DNA from: Bacteroidota bacterium
Lineage (GTDB): Bacteria; Bacteroidota; Bacteroidia; Bacteroidales; Prolixibacteraceae
Length of the DNA stretch: 45,018 nucleotides
Direction of reading: 5' to 3'
Assembly (NCBI GenBank): GCA_030698405.1
Contig: JAUYMU010000108.1
Span: 1-45,018, forward strand
Under the pieces are notes generated by a model. It ran no database searches. It worked only from the letters and a program-made list of their open reading frames with translations, and had not been told where the DNA came from. Below are positions 23,996 through 32,214 of this stretch, in pieces. The translations under genes and the position numbers were made by a program. Positions within the stretch are counted from its first letter, which is position 1. Every line of letters starts with the position of its first letter.

Positions 23996-25312
23996 ATGGC
24001 AATTCCGGTATTAATGCCTCGTCAGGGGCAATCAGTTGAGACCTGTATTTTGGGTGAATGGGTTAAGAAGAAGGGTGACACTGTAAAGGTAGGCGACATC
24101 CTTTTTTCGTATGAAACAGACAAGGCATCGTTCGAAGAAGATGCCAAAGCAGATGGTATTTTACTTGATGTTTTTTTTGCTGAAGGCGATGAAGTTCCGG
24201 TATTGGTGAACGTTGCCGTAATCGGTACTGCCGGCGAATCTGTCGATGAATTCCGTCCGGGCGGATCAGTTTCCACTGCTATTTCTGAAACTCTTGCTGC
24301 TGTTACAGTTGCAGAAATTGTTTCTGCTCCTGAAGTGAAAACGCTTTCTGAACCTACCGGAAAAGTGAAAATTTCGCCCCGTGCAAAAAATCTGGCTGAA
24401 AAGTCTGGCGTTGCTTATCAGCAATTGCAAGGTTCTGGTCCTGAAGGTCGAATTATTGAGCGCGACATTGAAGCCGCAGCTCAGGCATTGCCGAAACTCA
24501 CTCCGCTGGCTCAGGAAAAAGCCAAAGCAGAAGGTCTGAAAGCTGGCGAAGCTGCTACCGGTTTGGGCGGCAAAGCGGTTGCGAAAGACCTTATTTCGTA
24601 CAATCAGGTTTATGGTGACGATTTTGAAGTGAAAAAACTCACCAACATGCGCAAGCTGATTGCCAAAGCCATGCACACTTCGCTTCAAAATTCGGCTCAG
24701 TTAACTCACCACATGAGCGCCGATGCCAGAGTTATTATGGCTTTGCGTAAAAAATTCAAGAAAGACTTGGATGCCGGAATAATTTCGCAAAACATCACCA
24801 TCAACGATTTGGTGTGTTTCGCCGTGATTAAAGCACTGAAAAAATATCCTCAGGTAAATACTCATTTTATTGGTGACAGCATGAGGTGGTTCAAGAAGGT
24901 TCACCTTGGATTGGCTGTTGATACCGATCGTGGCTTGATGGTTCCCGCCATTAAAAATGCCGATGATCTTTCGCTCGAAGGGCTTTCAGGGCAGATGCAG
25001 GCCATCGCCGGACAATGCCGCAAAGGCAATGTAAGTCCGGAGTTATTGGCTCCTGAAGCTGCAACTTTCACCATCTCGAATCTCGGAAATTATGGTGTCG
25101 AAATGTTTACACCGGTCATCAACATTCCGCAAACAGCCATTTTAGGTGTTTGTACCATTGTTCCACGTCCGAAAGATTTGGGCGATGGCGTTTACGGGTT
25201 TGTTCCGGTGATTGGTTTGTCGCTAACTTACGATCATCAGGCTTTGGATGGCGGCGAAGCAACGCTGTTTTTGAGAGAGATTAAGGAACAAATCGAGAAC
25301 CTGGAAATATAG
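23996..25312 (+). CDS. 2-oxoacid dehydrogenase complex, dihydrolipoyl acyltransferase (E2)
   Basis: 438 residues. One lipoyl domain (1-78) carries the lipoyl Lys K43 in YETDKASFEE. A peripheral-subunit-binding domain lies at about 124-160 (KISPRAKNLAEKSGVAYQQL, with GRIIERDI), and the catalytic acyltransferase domain runs from about 205 to the end with the active-site H414-x3-D418-G-G. It transfers the acyl group from E1 via lipoate to CoA. The lipoyl domain ends in an Ala/Val/Glu-rich linker. With E3 and fused E1 downstream it completes a pyruvate- or branched-chain-type complex; the substrate is not settled by sequence. Confidence 0.95.
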   Translation: MAIPVLMPRQGQSVETCILGEWVKKKGDTVKVGDILFSYETDKASFEEDAKADGILLDVFFAEGDEVPVLVNVAVIGTAGESVDEFRPGGSVSTAISETLAAVTVAEIVSAPEVKTLSEPTGKVKISPRAKNLAEKSGVAYQQLQGSGPEGRIIERDIEAAAQALPKLTPLAQEKAKAEGLKAGEAATGLGGKAVAKDLISYNQVYGDDFEVKKLTNMRKLIAKAMHTSLQNSAQLTHHMSADARVIMALRKKFKKDLDAGIISQNITINDLVCFAVIKALKKYPQVNTHFIGDSMRWFKKVHLGLAVDTDRGLMVPAIKNADDLSLEGLSGQMQAIAGQCRKGNVSPELLAPEAATFTISNLGNYGVEMFTPVINIPQTAILGVCTIVPRPKDLGDGVYGFVPVIGLSLTYDHQALDGGEATLFLREIKEQIENLEI

Positions 25313-25315
25313 TAG

Positions 25316-25346
25316 TTCCAAGTTTCAGGTTTCAAGTTCCAAGTTG
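25316..25346. repeat. Heptad-like AAGTTYC tract after the E2 gene
   Basis: Tandem AAGTTTC, GGTTTC, AAGTTCC and AAGTTGC units immediately after the E2 stop, of the same kind as those at 9139, 23050, 26935 and 27510. Confidence 0.55.
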
Positions 25347-25367
25347 CCGTGATTCGCGATTGTTATT

Positions 25368-25430
25368 GCCCTGAAGGGGCATAATATCAATAACCCGGGG
25401 TAAACGACGAAGGAGTGCAACCCCGGGAAC
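25368..25430. repeat. REP-like palindromic element
   Basis: Contains the small stem GCCC/GGGC around TGAAG and a larger stem CCCGGGG with CCCCGGG across a 20-base loop. This GGGGCATAATA... CCCCGGG layout resembles dispersed intergenic repeats seen in Bacteroidota genomes. Copy number cannot be tested here. Confidence 0.55.
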
Positions 25431-25529
25431 GAAAAGCAAAAAAGAGTCGTCCGCGAGAGAATGTTGAAAAATGTGATTATCTAATTTCGGACGAAACGGA
25501 ACAAACGATATTCAAAACGATGTAATTAA

Positions 25530-25559
25530 TGTAGAGACGCGATTAATCGCGTCTCTACA
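25530..25559. repeat. Perfect 30-bp palindrome (GTAGAGACGCG family)
   Basis: TGTAGAGACGCGATT followed by its exact complement with no loop. It lies 17 bases before the E3 start. Such GTAGAGACG palindromes are known as dispersed repeats in many genomes. It may be a mobile miniature element or a structured leader. Confidence 0.7.
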
Positions 25560-25575
25560 ATACAACAAAAATACA

Positions 25576-26934
25576 ATGGATAAAATATACGATTTAGCAA
25601 TTATAGGCGGAGGCCCGGCGGGATATGTAGCCGCCGAACGTGCCGGAGCCAAAGGTTTGAGCGTGTTGATTTTCGATATGCGTGCGCTGGGCGGTGTATG
25701 CCTGAATGAAGGATGCATTCCGACCAAAACGCTTCTGAATTCGGCCAAAGTGCTCGAATATGCCGAGGAAGCCGGCAAATATGGAATCAATGTGGAAAAC
25801 ATTTCCGTTGATTTCAAAAAGATCATGCTCCGCAAAGACAAAGTGGTTCGCAAACTGGTGGCCGGAATCGGCGCCAAAATGAAACATGCCAAAGTCGATG
25901 TAGTGATGGCTAAAGCAACCATAAAGGAAAAGCGCGGAGAAGTAATTACCATCGAAGCAGATGGACAGGAATACCAGGCCAACCGCTTGTTGGTTTGCTC
26001 CGGATCGGAAGCTGCCGTTCCACCTATTCCGGGATTAGATGTCTCGCAGATTTTGACCAACCGTGAAATTCTTCAGTTAAAAGAAAAGCCTGAAAGCCTC
26101 GTAATCATTGGTGGTGGTGTAATCGGAACCGAATTTGCCGATTTCTTCAACGCGATGGGAACCAAAGTTACTGTCATCGAAATGCTTCCGGAGATTTTAA
26201 CCGGAGTGGATGAAGAAATTGCTGCTTTTGTGCGCAAAGAGTTCATCAAGAAAGGCATTGAATTTCATCTAAATGCCCGTGTAACCAAACTCAATGGCAA
26301 AGAAGTGGTATTCGAAAAAGACGGTCAGGAAATGAAGATTACCGGAGAATATGTTTTGCTTTCAGTTGGACGCAAAGTGAATGTTGCCGGAATCGGTCTT
26401 GAAAATATCGGTGTGGAATTTACGCCCAAAGGAGTAAAAATCGATCAGAATTGCCGCACCAATGTGCCGAATGTGTATGCTGCGGGCGACATCACCGGAT
26501 TCTCGTTGTTGGCTCACACGGCTAGTCGCGAAGGAGAAGTGGCCGTAAACCATATTCTGGGTCGCAAAGATGTGATGCGGTATGATGCCATTCCGGGCGT
26601 AGTTTATACCCATCCGGAGATTGCAGGAGTTGGTTTAACTGAAACTCAGGCCAAAGAAAAAGGCATCGATGTGGAAGTAAAACAATTGCCAATGGCTTAT
26701 GCCGGAAGGTTCGTTGCTGAAAACGAAGGCAAAGATGGTTTCTGCAAAGTGATTGTCGGCAAAAAATACCGTGAAATTCTCGGCATTCACATGGTTGGCG
26801 GAGCTTGTTCCGAAATGATCTGGGGTGCCTGTGCCATCATCGAAGGCCAGTTACGCGTTCAGGATGTGGAAGAAATTGTTTTTCCGCACCCGACTGTGAG
26901 TGAGATCATCAGGGAAACGATCTTTCAATTCTGA
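25576..26934 (+). CDS. lpdA: Dihydrolipoyl dehydrogenase (E3)
   Basis: 452 residues, a flavoprotein disulfide reductase. FAD-binding GGGPAG is at 11-16, the redox disulfide is CLNEGC (C42, C47), the NAD site is VIIGGGVIGTEFA, the second FAD motif is NVYAAGDITG, and the C-terminal active-site pair is H438 with E443 in FPHPTVSEII. It reoxidises the lipoyl groups of E2. It follows E2 by 263 bases filled with repeats and precedes the fused E1, with a four-helix-bundle gene in between. Confidence 0.96.
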   Translation: MDKIYDLAIIGGGPAGYVAAERAGAKGLSVLIFDMRALGGVCLNEGCIPTKTLLNSAKVLEYAEEAGKYGINVENISVDFKKIMLRKDKVVRKLVAGIGAKMKHAKVDVVMAKATIKEKRGEVITIEADGQEYQANRLLVCSGSEAAVPPIPGLDVSQILTNREILQLKEKPESLVIIGGGVIGTEFADFFNAMGTKVTVIEMLPEILTGVDEEIAAFVRKEFIKKGIEFHLNARVTKLNGKEVVFEKDGQEMKITGEYVLLSVGRKVNVAGIGLENIGVEFTPKGVKIDQNCRTNVPNVYAAGDITGFSLLAHTASREGEVAVNHILGRKDVMRYDAIPGVVYTHPEIAGVGLTETQAKEKGIDVEVKQLPMAYAGRFVAENEGKDGFCKVIVGKKYREILGIHMVGGACSEMIWGACAIIEGQLRVQDVEEIVFPHPTVSEIIRETIFQF

Positions 26935-27119
26935 AAAAGTTCAAAGTTTAATGTTCAAAGTCTAAAGTTAAACCCCACGCAACGAATGGGGTTTGTTGGA
27001 TCTTGAAAAGATGAGTTTGAAAGGAAGTCATCGCAACGAAAACTTTAAACCTTAGCCTTTTAACCTGATCATAGAAGATTAAAATATTTTAACAGAAGGT
27101 AACGAAATAAACTTAAGCT
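26935..27119. repeat. Left flank of the four-helix-bundle gene (imperfect copy of 27530-27766)
   Basis: Holds AAGTTCAAAGTTT-type tracts, the E3 terminator, and a segment ATCGCAACGAAAACTTTAAAC followed by a TTAGCC-TTTTAAC stretch. The same order of blocks, with many substitutions, is found between the four-helix-bundle gene and the E1 gene. Confidence 0.45.
26971..26993 (+). terminator. Hairpin after the E3 gene
   Basis: AACCCC pairs with GGGGTT around an 11-base loop, followed by a short T-containing stretch. A weak intrinsic terminator. Confidence 0.45.
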
Positions 27120-27509
27120 ATGGCAACAATCAGCAGATTTGAGGACATAAAGGCTTGGCAACAGGCGAGAGAACTTTGTAAACTGATTCATAGTTTTACT
27201 TTGAAACCAGCCTTTTCCAAAGATTTTCGTTTGGTTGGGCAGATAAAAGGCTCTTCCGGTTCAATCATGGATAATATCGCTGAAGGCTTTGAACGCAATG
27301 GGAATCGTGAATTTATCCAGTTTTTATCAATTGCAAAAGGCTCTTCCGGAGAAACACGCTCCCAATTATATCGAGCGCTTGATAATGAATACATTTCAAA
27401 GGAAGAATTTGATAAGGCATTCCTAATGGCTGAAGAATCGAGTAAACTTATAAGTGGTTTTATGGAATATCTGAATCAATCCGAAATCAAAGGATCAAAA
27501 TTTAAATAA
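27120..27509 (+). CDS. Four-helix-bundle protein (23S rRNA IVP / S23 family)
   Basis: 129 residues. Family hallmarks are the start ISRFEDIKAWQQARELCKLIH, FRLVGQIKGSSGSIMDNIAEGFER, the FIQFLSIAKGSSGETRSQLYRALD core and the C-terminal helix ending in GFMEYL. These proteins are encoded in intervening sequences of 23S rRNA in some bacteria and as free-standing genes in many Bacteroidota; their biochemical role is unknown. It is the only unrelated gene inside the dehydrogenase cluster and is bordered on both sides by similar AAGTTYAA-rich sequence, so it looks inserted. Confidence 0.9.
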   Translation: MATISRFEDIKAWQQARELCKLIHSFTLKPAFSKDFRLVGQIKGSSGSIMDNIAEGFERNGNREFIQFLSIAKGSSGETRSQLYRALDNEYISKEEFDKAFLMAEESSKLISGFMEYLNQSEIKGSKFK

Positions 27510-27529
27510 ATGGTTCAAGGTTTCATGTT

Positions 27530-27766
27530 CAACGCTTCGAATAGTTTAAAGTTTGATGTTCAATGTTTAAAGTTAAGCGCACCCAAAAAATGAGGTTTAT
27601 TCAATTAGTAAATGGATTCTGTTTACTAAGGGCTTTATGTGTCGAATTTACTGATGAAGAGAAACCTTCGCGACCGAAACTTTAAACGTTAGACTTTAAA
27701 CTTTTAACTCGCTCATCAAAGAGCAAATATTATTAACAACGAAAAACAAATTAAAATCTATAAACG
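27530..27766. repeat. Right flank of the four-helix-bundle gene
   Basis: Repeats the block order of 26935-27119: AGTTTAAAGTTTGATGTTCA, AAAGTTAA, a TGAGGTTT segment, CGCGACCGAAACTTTAAACG and TTAGAC-TTTAAAC, then the leader of the E1 gene. The low complexity makes the homology less certain than at pgi or the GTPase. Confidence 0.45.
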
Positions 27767-30235
27767 ATGCCAAAATCACAATTCATTGATCCATCAGAAG
27801 TCAGGAAAGCTGGTGAAATTACGTTCAATCCGATTCCTGTAAACCAGTACAACAAAACTGTTGAAGAAGAAAAAGCGAACTTCAGCAATGAAGATTTTAT
27901 GCGTATTTACCGCGATATGGTGGTAATCCGCGAGTTTGAAACCATGCTGAACCTGATCAAAATCCGTGGCGATTACAACGGTATTCCCTACGATCATCCC
28001 GGTCCTGCTCACTTGTCAATCGGACAGGAAGCCGCAGCGGTAGGTATGGCTTACACACTCGGTGTTGAAGATTTTATCTTCGGATCGCACCGTTCGCACG
28101 GCGAAATTCTGGCCAAAGGTTTATCGGCCATCGCTAAACTGAGCGACGAACAACTGATGCAGGTGATGGAAAGCCATTTCGACGGAATCACTTTCGCCCC
28201 GGTCAAAAAAGGACATTCAGGAACAGTGAAAGAATTGGCCATTAAATTCCTGATTTACGGAACACTGGCCGAAATATTTGCGCGCGAAACCGGTTTCAAC
28301 AAAGGCTTGGGCGGTTCGATGCACGCTTTCTTTACGCCATTCGGGGTATATCCAAACAATGCCATTGTTGGAGGTTCTGGAGATATTGCAGTTGGTGCCG
28401 CTTTGTACAAAAAAGTAAACCGTAAACCGGGTATCGTGATAGCCAACATTGGTGACGCTTCGATGGCTTGCGGGCCGGTTTGGGAAGGATTGACTTTCGC
28501 TACCATGGACCAGTTCAATGAATTGTGGGAAGGTGATATGAAAGGCGGACTTCCGCTGATTATCAACATCATGAACAACCAATACGGAATGGGCGGACAA
28601 ACCTGTGGCGAAACTGCCGGTTACAGCATCGCAGCGCGCATCGGAGCTGGTTTGAATGAAGATCAGCTTCATGCCGAACGTGTTGACGGTTACAATCCGT
28701 TGGCCGTAATCGACGCATACAAACGCAAACGCAAAATTCTGGAGGAAAAACGCGGACCGGTTTTGCTCGACGTGCTGACTTACCGCTACAGCGGTCACTC
28801 GCCTTCGGATGCATCGTCGTATCGCTCGAAAGAAGAAGTGGAAGCATGGGAAGCTCAGGATTCGATTGCCTGGTTTGGCCGCGAACTGGAGAAAGCCGGT
28901 GTGGCAACAGAAGATCAGTTGACCGGAATCAAAGGTGACACCATCAGCCTGATGGAATCGAGCATGAAACTGGCCATCGACCTGGAAATTTCTCCGCGCA
29001 TGGACATGGCCAAATATCCCAACCTGATTGGCGAAATGATGTTTGGCAACGAGTCGGTTGACCGCATGGATGATCGTGCTCCGGATGTAAATCACCCATT
29101 GGCTGAGAATCTGCGTGTGCAGCAACTAGCTAAAAAAGAACGTTTTGCATTTGACGAAAATGGCAAAGCGCACTCCAAAATAAAAACCTACGCATACCGC
29201 GACGGTATTTTCGAAGCCATTGCCGATCGTTTCTACAAAGATCCGACTTTGATCGCCTACGGAGAAGAGAACCGCGACTGGGGCGGCGCGTTTGCTGTGT
29301 ACCGCGGCCTGACAGAAGCGCTTCCTTATCACCGTTTGTTCAACTCCCCGATTGCCGAAGCTGCAATTGTTGGAACAGCCATTGGTTACGCCATGTGTGG
29401 CGGTCGTGTGATTCCTGAAATCATGTATTGCGATTTCCTCGGACGTTGCGGCGATCAGGTGTTCAACCAGCTTCCGAAATGGCAGGCCATGAGCGGAAAT
29501 GTGATTAAAATGCCGGTGGTGTTGCGCGTTTCGGTAGGTTCTAAATACGGCGCTCAGCACTCGCAGGACTGGACAGCTTTGACTGCCCAGATTCCGGGAT
29601 TGAAAGTCGTTTTCCCTGCTACTCCTTATGATGCCAAAGGTTTGATGAATGCGGCTTTGCAGGGAACCGATCCTGTGGTTTTCTTCGAAAGCCAGCGTTT
29701 GTACGATATGGGCGAAATGTTTCACAAAGGAGGTGTTCCTGAAGGTTATTACGAAATTGCCATTGGCGAACCGGATATCAAACGCGAAGGAAAAGACGTA
29801 ACCATCCTGACCATCGGTGCAACTTTGTACCGTGCAATCGAAGCTGCTGACATTCTTCAGGAAAAATACGGCATGTCGGCTGAGGTGATTGATGCACGAA
29901 GTTTGAGTCCGTTTAACTACGAACCTGTTTTGGCTTCAGTAAAAAAGACCGGTCGCATTGTTATTTCTGGCGACGCTTCATCACGTGGTTCGTTCATGAA
30001 AGAAATGGCACAAACCATTTCAGAACTGGCTTTCGACGATCTGGACGCTCCACCGGTAGTGGTTGGTTCGCGCAACTGGATTACTCCGGCTTACGAGCTT
30101 GAAGATTCATTCTTCCCTTGTGCTGAATGGATGATCGACGCGATCCACGAAAAAATTGTTCCGCTGAAAGGCCACGTAGTGAAAAACAATTTCACTTCTG
30201 CAGAGCAGATCAGAAGGAATAAATTGGGAGTATAA
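27767..30235 (+). CDS. 2-oxoacid dehydrogenase E1, alpha and beta fused
   Basis: 822 residues. The alpha part (about 40-420) has the thiamine-diphosphate motif beginning G229-D-A-S and ending in Asn about 40 residues later, plus GSHRSHGEILAKG and the phosphorylation-loop-like YRYSGHSPSDASSYR. The beta part (about 470-822) has AYGEENRDWGGAF, FNSPIAEAAIVGTAIGYAMCG and the transketolase C-terminal domain with VIDARSLSPF. Most E1 enzymes of this class have separate subunits; a fused form is known in Bacteroidota. It decarboxylates a 2-oxoacid and loads E2. The likely substrates are pyruvate or branched-chain 2-oxoacids. Confidence 0.94.
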   Translation: MPKSQFIDPSEVRKAGEITFNPIPVNQYNKTVEEEKANFSNEDFMRIYRDMVVIREFETMLNLIKIRGDYNGIPYDHPGPAHLSIGQEAAAVGMAYTLGVEDFIFGSHRSHGEILAKGLSAIAKLSDEQLMQVMESHFDGITFAPVKKGHSGTVKELAIKFLIYGTLAEIFARETGFNKGLGGSMHAFFTPFGVYPNNAIVGGSGDIAVGAALYKKVNRKPGIVIANIGDASMACGPVWEGLTFATMDQFNELWEGDMKGGLPLIINIMNNQYGMGGQTCGETAGYSIAARIGAGLNEDQLHAERVDGYNPLAVIDAYKRKRKILEEKRGPVLLDVLTYRYSGHSPSDASSYRSKEEVEAWEAQDSIAWFGRELEKAGVATEDQLTGIKGDTISLMESSMKLAIDLEISPRMDMAKYPNLIGEMMFGNESVDRMDDRAPDVNHPLAENLRVQQLAKKERFAFDENGKAHSKIKTYAYRDGIFEAIADRFYKDPTLIAYGEENRDWGGAFAVYRGLTEALPYHRLFNSPIAEAAIVGTAIGYAMCGGRVIPEIMYCDFLGRCGDQVFNQLPKWQAMSGNVIKMPVVLRVSVGSKYGAQHSQDWTALTAQIPGLKVVFPATPYDAKGLMNAALQGTDPVVFFESQRLYDMGEMFHKGGVPEGYYEIAIGEPDIKREGKDVTILTIGATLYRAIEAADILQEKYGMSAEVIDARSLSPFNYEPVLASVKKTGRIVISGDASSRGSFMKEMAQTISELAFDDLDAPPVVVGSRNWITPAYELEDSFFPCAEWMIDAIHEKIVPLKGHVVKNNFTSAEQIRRNKLGV

Positions 30236-30248
30236 TTATTTGGCAAGT

Positions 30249-30284
30249 AAGTCCGAGTGCGACTTTGAGTCGCGCCCGGACTTT
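30249..30284 (+). terminator. Terminator after the E1 gene
   Basis: Outer stem AAGTCCG with CGGACTT, inner stem GCGACT with AGTCGC, followed by TTTTAAAAT. Confidence 0.75.
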
Positions 30285-30293
30285 TAAAATAAA

Positions 30294-30343
30294 CAAGCCC
30301 TCGTTGTCCGGTAAGGATGGCGGGGGCTTGGGCGTTTATTTTT
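30294..30343. terminator. Second hairpin, probably serving the convergent lipoprotein gene
   Basis: CAAGCCCTCG pairs with CGGGGGCTTG (one G-T pair). A T-rich stretch lies on the plus side and TTATTTTAAAA on the minus side, so it could act in both directions. Confidence 0.6.
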
Positions 30344-30401
30344 TCTGCAGATTTTCGGAAATGAATTTGAAAACACTTTAGGATTGTTTCATTAAAGTAA
30401 T

Positions 30402-31220
30402 TCATTCATACGTCCCAAAAAGAGGATAACCTCTGTCATCATAAATTATTGGCATTGAAAACTGGGATGTAGAAATAAGACCAAATGAGCCATCTACTAA
30501 AATTGTATATACCAGTTTAGTCGTTTTTTTGTAATTATTTTTCGAAAATGCACGATAAAATGCCCCTAAAATGTGGTATTTATTTTTAAAAGGATTAGGA
30601 TTGGTATCATATTCCTGAAAAAGAATTTCTTCTTTGCGAATTATATTCCCTTGTAAATCAAAACTCTGTTTTACGATCCTCACTAAATTATTCCCTTCCA
30701 TATAAAACTTCCGAAAGATAACTCCATTCTTGTTTTTCTCTGTGATTTCATTTTTAGAATAGGAATAATTGACCTCGAAACTAGTATCAAAGCCATTGCT
30801 CAGCGTTAACTTTTGAATTTTGTCATCCGAATCAAGAGTGTAAGTGATTGGATTGCCAGAGTTTGAAGATGGCAAATTGGTGTATTTTGTAAAGACATAT
30901 ATATTATTTCCGGAGTAAACTATCGAATCAGAAACATCTTCGGAAAATACAAAATTGGAAAAATTAGAGCCGGATGGAACTCGTAAAAATCCGCCGGTCA
31001 CTTTTACGATCTTGTCATTTTGATACTCATAGGAACAAATTGTTTTCAATGCATCATTTGGTGGAAAATTGATTGTGTTACCTGCAAATCTGTAATCGTC
31101 AGAAAAATATAGATATTCTATGGCGCAATTCTGAAGTTTGGGTATAGGTGACGGTTGATCGTCATTTTTACAACCAAATAGATACAAAAAAGTGATTAAT
31201 ACAATTGCGAAATTTCTCAT
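30402..31220 (-). CDS. Lipoprotein of unknown function (Bacteroidota type)
   Basis: 272 residues. The N-terminus MRNFAIVLITFLYLFGCKNDDQPSP is a lipoprotein signal with the lipobox Cys at 17, followed by acidic and Pro residues that often mark surface export in this phylum. The body has strand-like repeats of the sort seen in Bacteroidota hypothetical lipoproteins (YSYSKNEITEKNKNGVIF, EYDTNPNPFKNKYH). That last motif recurs in DUF4595-like proteins, a tentative link. It is monocistronic, convergent to E1, and its function is unknown. Confidence 0.85.
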   Translation of the reverse strand: MRNFAIVLITFLYLFGCKNDDQPSPIPKLQNCAIEYLYFSDDYRFAGNTINFPPNDALKTICSYEYQNDKIVKVTGGFLRVPSGSNFSNFVFSEDVSDSIVYSGNNIYVFTKYTNLPSSNSGNPITYTLDSDDKIQKLTLSNGFDTSFEVNYSYSKNEITEKNKNGVIFRKFYMEGNNLVRIVKQSFDLQGNIIRKEEILFQEYDTNPNPFKNKYHILGAFYRAFSKNNYKKTTKLVYTILVDGSFGLISTSQFSMPIIYDDRGYPLFGTYE

Positions 31221-31424
31221 CTTGTCTGCTTAAACCAATTCGGCTAAGTTGTCTATTTTTTATCGATATCGCATGAAATAAAACATTAATTGGCAGATTG
31301 AAGAATTCGAATTTGATTTCACTGTTTAAATTTATTGCAATACTCTTTTGATTGACCCGCCTTCTATAGGCAGCAGGTTTGTCATCGGTATTGTTTCATG
31401 GCTACAACTGCTCACAAAAGCGAC

Positions 31425-31487
31425 GCTCCCTGAGTTTTTATCGAAGGGAGCAATGATGGAATACCCGGCCTTCGACAGGCTCAGGCC
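31425..31487. repeat. Inverted pair of REP-like elements (CCCTGAG...TCGAAGGG family)
   Basis: The first copy is GCTCCC...GGGAGC with TGAG and TCGAAGG in the arms (31425-31451). The second copy runs in the opposite direction with GGCCTTCGACAGGCTCAGGC (31467 onward). The core CTTCGACAGGCTCAGG matches a repeat widely dispersed in bacterial genomes. Paired inverted REPs are the usual form spread by RAYT transposases, none of which is visible here. Confidence 0.65.
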
Positions 31488-31556
31488 TCGCTGGCATGCG
31501 GAGAGAATTGCTTTTTTGAGCGTTTGTGTTCTGAAGTTTTGCGAACAGAAGATGTG

Positions 31557-31593
31557 ACTGACTGTGTGACTTTCGAGTCACCCAGTCAGTTTT
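31557..31593. terminator. Strong hairpin at the end of the GMC operon
   Basis: ACTGACTG pairs with CAGTCAGT and the inner GTGACT pairs with AGTCAC around TTCG. It lies 11 bases beyond the last stop of the leftward operon. The T-run is on the plus side, so for the operon it may act as a 3' stabiliser rather than an intrinsic terminator. Confidence 0.6.
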
Positions 31594-31603
31594 ATAAATG
31601 TCG

Positions 31604-32188
31604 TTAAATTGAATTCCTGATTTCCATTTCCAAATCGATAAAAGCCTGTCGCCATTTGCCAACTTCATTTCGGGCTTCTTCCAGGTTTTTCACGACCATT
31701 TCAAAATCAGAATCGACAGAATCGGCAAGTGGTGTTAAATTCTGAAGCATGGTTCCAACCGATTTCGCTGCATTCACTTCACCGCCGATATAATCAAACA
31801 TGCGCTGTTGAATGATTTCAGGATGATGAAAAGAAATGTTATTGAGAAGTTTATACAAACCTTTGTCTTCAAGTTTATGAGCAGCAAGATGAAGTGATTC
31901 GCACAGTTGAAACCGACGGTATTTATCTTCCCAACCCTGAAAACTTCCCAATTCATAAATCATTTGTTTGGCTCGCTGACGATCGCCAAATCTCAATTCC
32001 GAAATTACACTGGTCAAATGTTGTTTCAAAATGGTCAATGTTTCGTCAATGAGTTCGGCAGTGTCGGCAAGGGAATCTCTCATTTCCTTCCTTTGATTTT
32101 CAGGAATTTGAATGGCGGTTTTTACTCCTGAAGCTAAGCCTTTCAAAATCTCAAATACTTCGCTGAATCCTTCAATTATTGCTGGCAT
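31604..32188 (-). CDS. Helical protein of unknown function, end of the GMC operon
   Basis: 194 residues from the ATG at 32188 (MPAIIEGFSEVFEIL); a longer frame starts inside the GMC gene's 3' region and is rejected. No signal peptide or membrane segment. It is predicted almost entirely helical, with amphipathic stretches such as MRDSLADTAELIDETLTILKQ and VVKNLEEARNEVGKWRQAFIDL. I do not recognise a family. It lies 26 bases after the GMC oxidoreductase gene and is the last gene of the operon, so it may assist the enzymes above. Confidence 0.75.
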   Translation of the reverse strand: MPAIIEGFSEVFEILKGLASGVKTAIQIPENQRKEMRDSLADTAELIDETLTILKQHLTSVISELRFGDRQRAKQMIYELGSFQGWEDKYRRFQLCESLHLAAHKLEDKGLYKLLNNISFHHPEIIQQRMFDYIGGEVNAAKSVGTMLQNLTPLADSVDSDFEMVVKNLEEARNEVGKWRQAFIDLEMEIRNSI

Positions 32189-32214
32189 AGATATGATTTT
32201 TAATGAATGAATTT

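Larger units (their letters stand above)
31221..31603. other. Gene-free stretch with REP elements between the lipoprotein and the GMC operon
   Basis: Contains the paired REP-like repeats (31425-31487), a strong hairpin (31557-31593) and otherwise AT-rich sequence. A 69-codon open frame on the plus strand here spans the repeats and shows no family features. Confidence 0.6.

Noticed and set aside
28217-29125. A 302-codon open frame on the minus strand
   Set aside because: It lies wholly antisense to the highly conserved fused E1 gene, and its translation is His/Phe-rich with no family features. It is a shadow of codon bias.
31348-31557. A 69-codon open frame on the plus strand in the gap before the GMC operon
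   Set aside because: It runs straight through the REP repeats and has no family features or plausible promoter.
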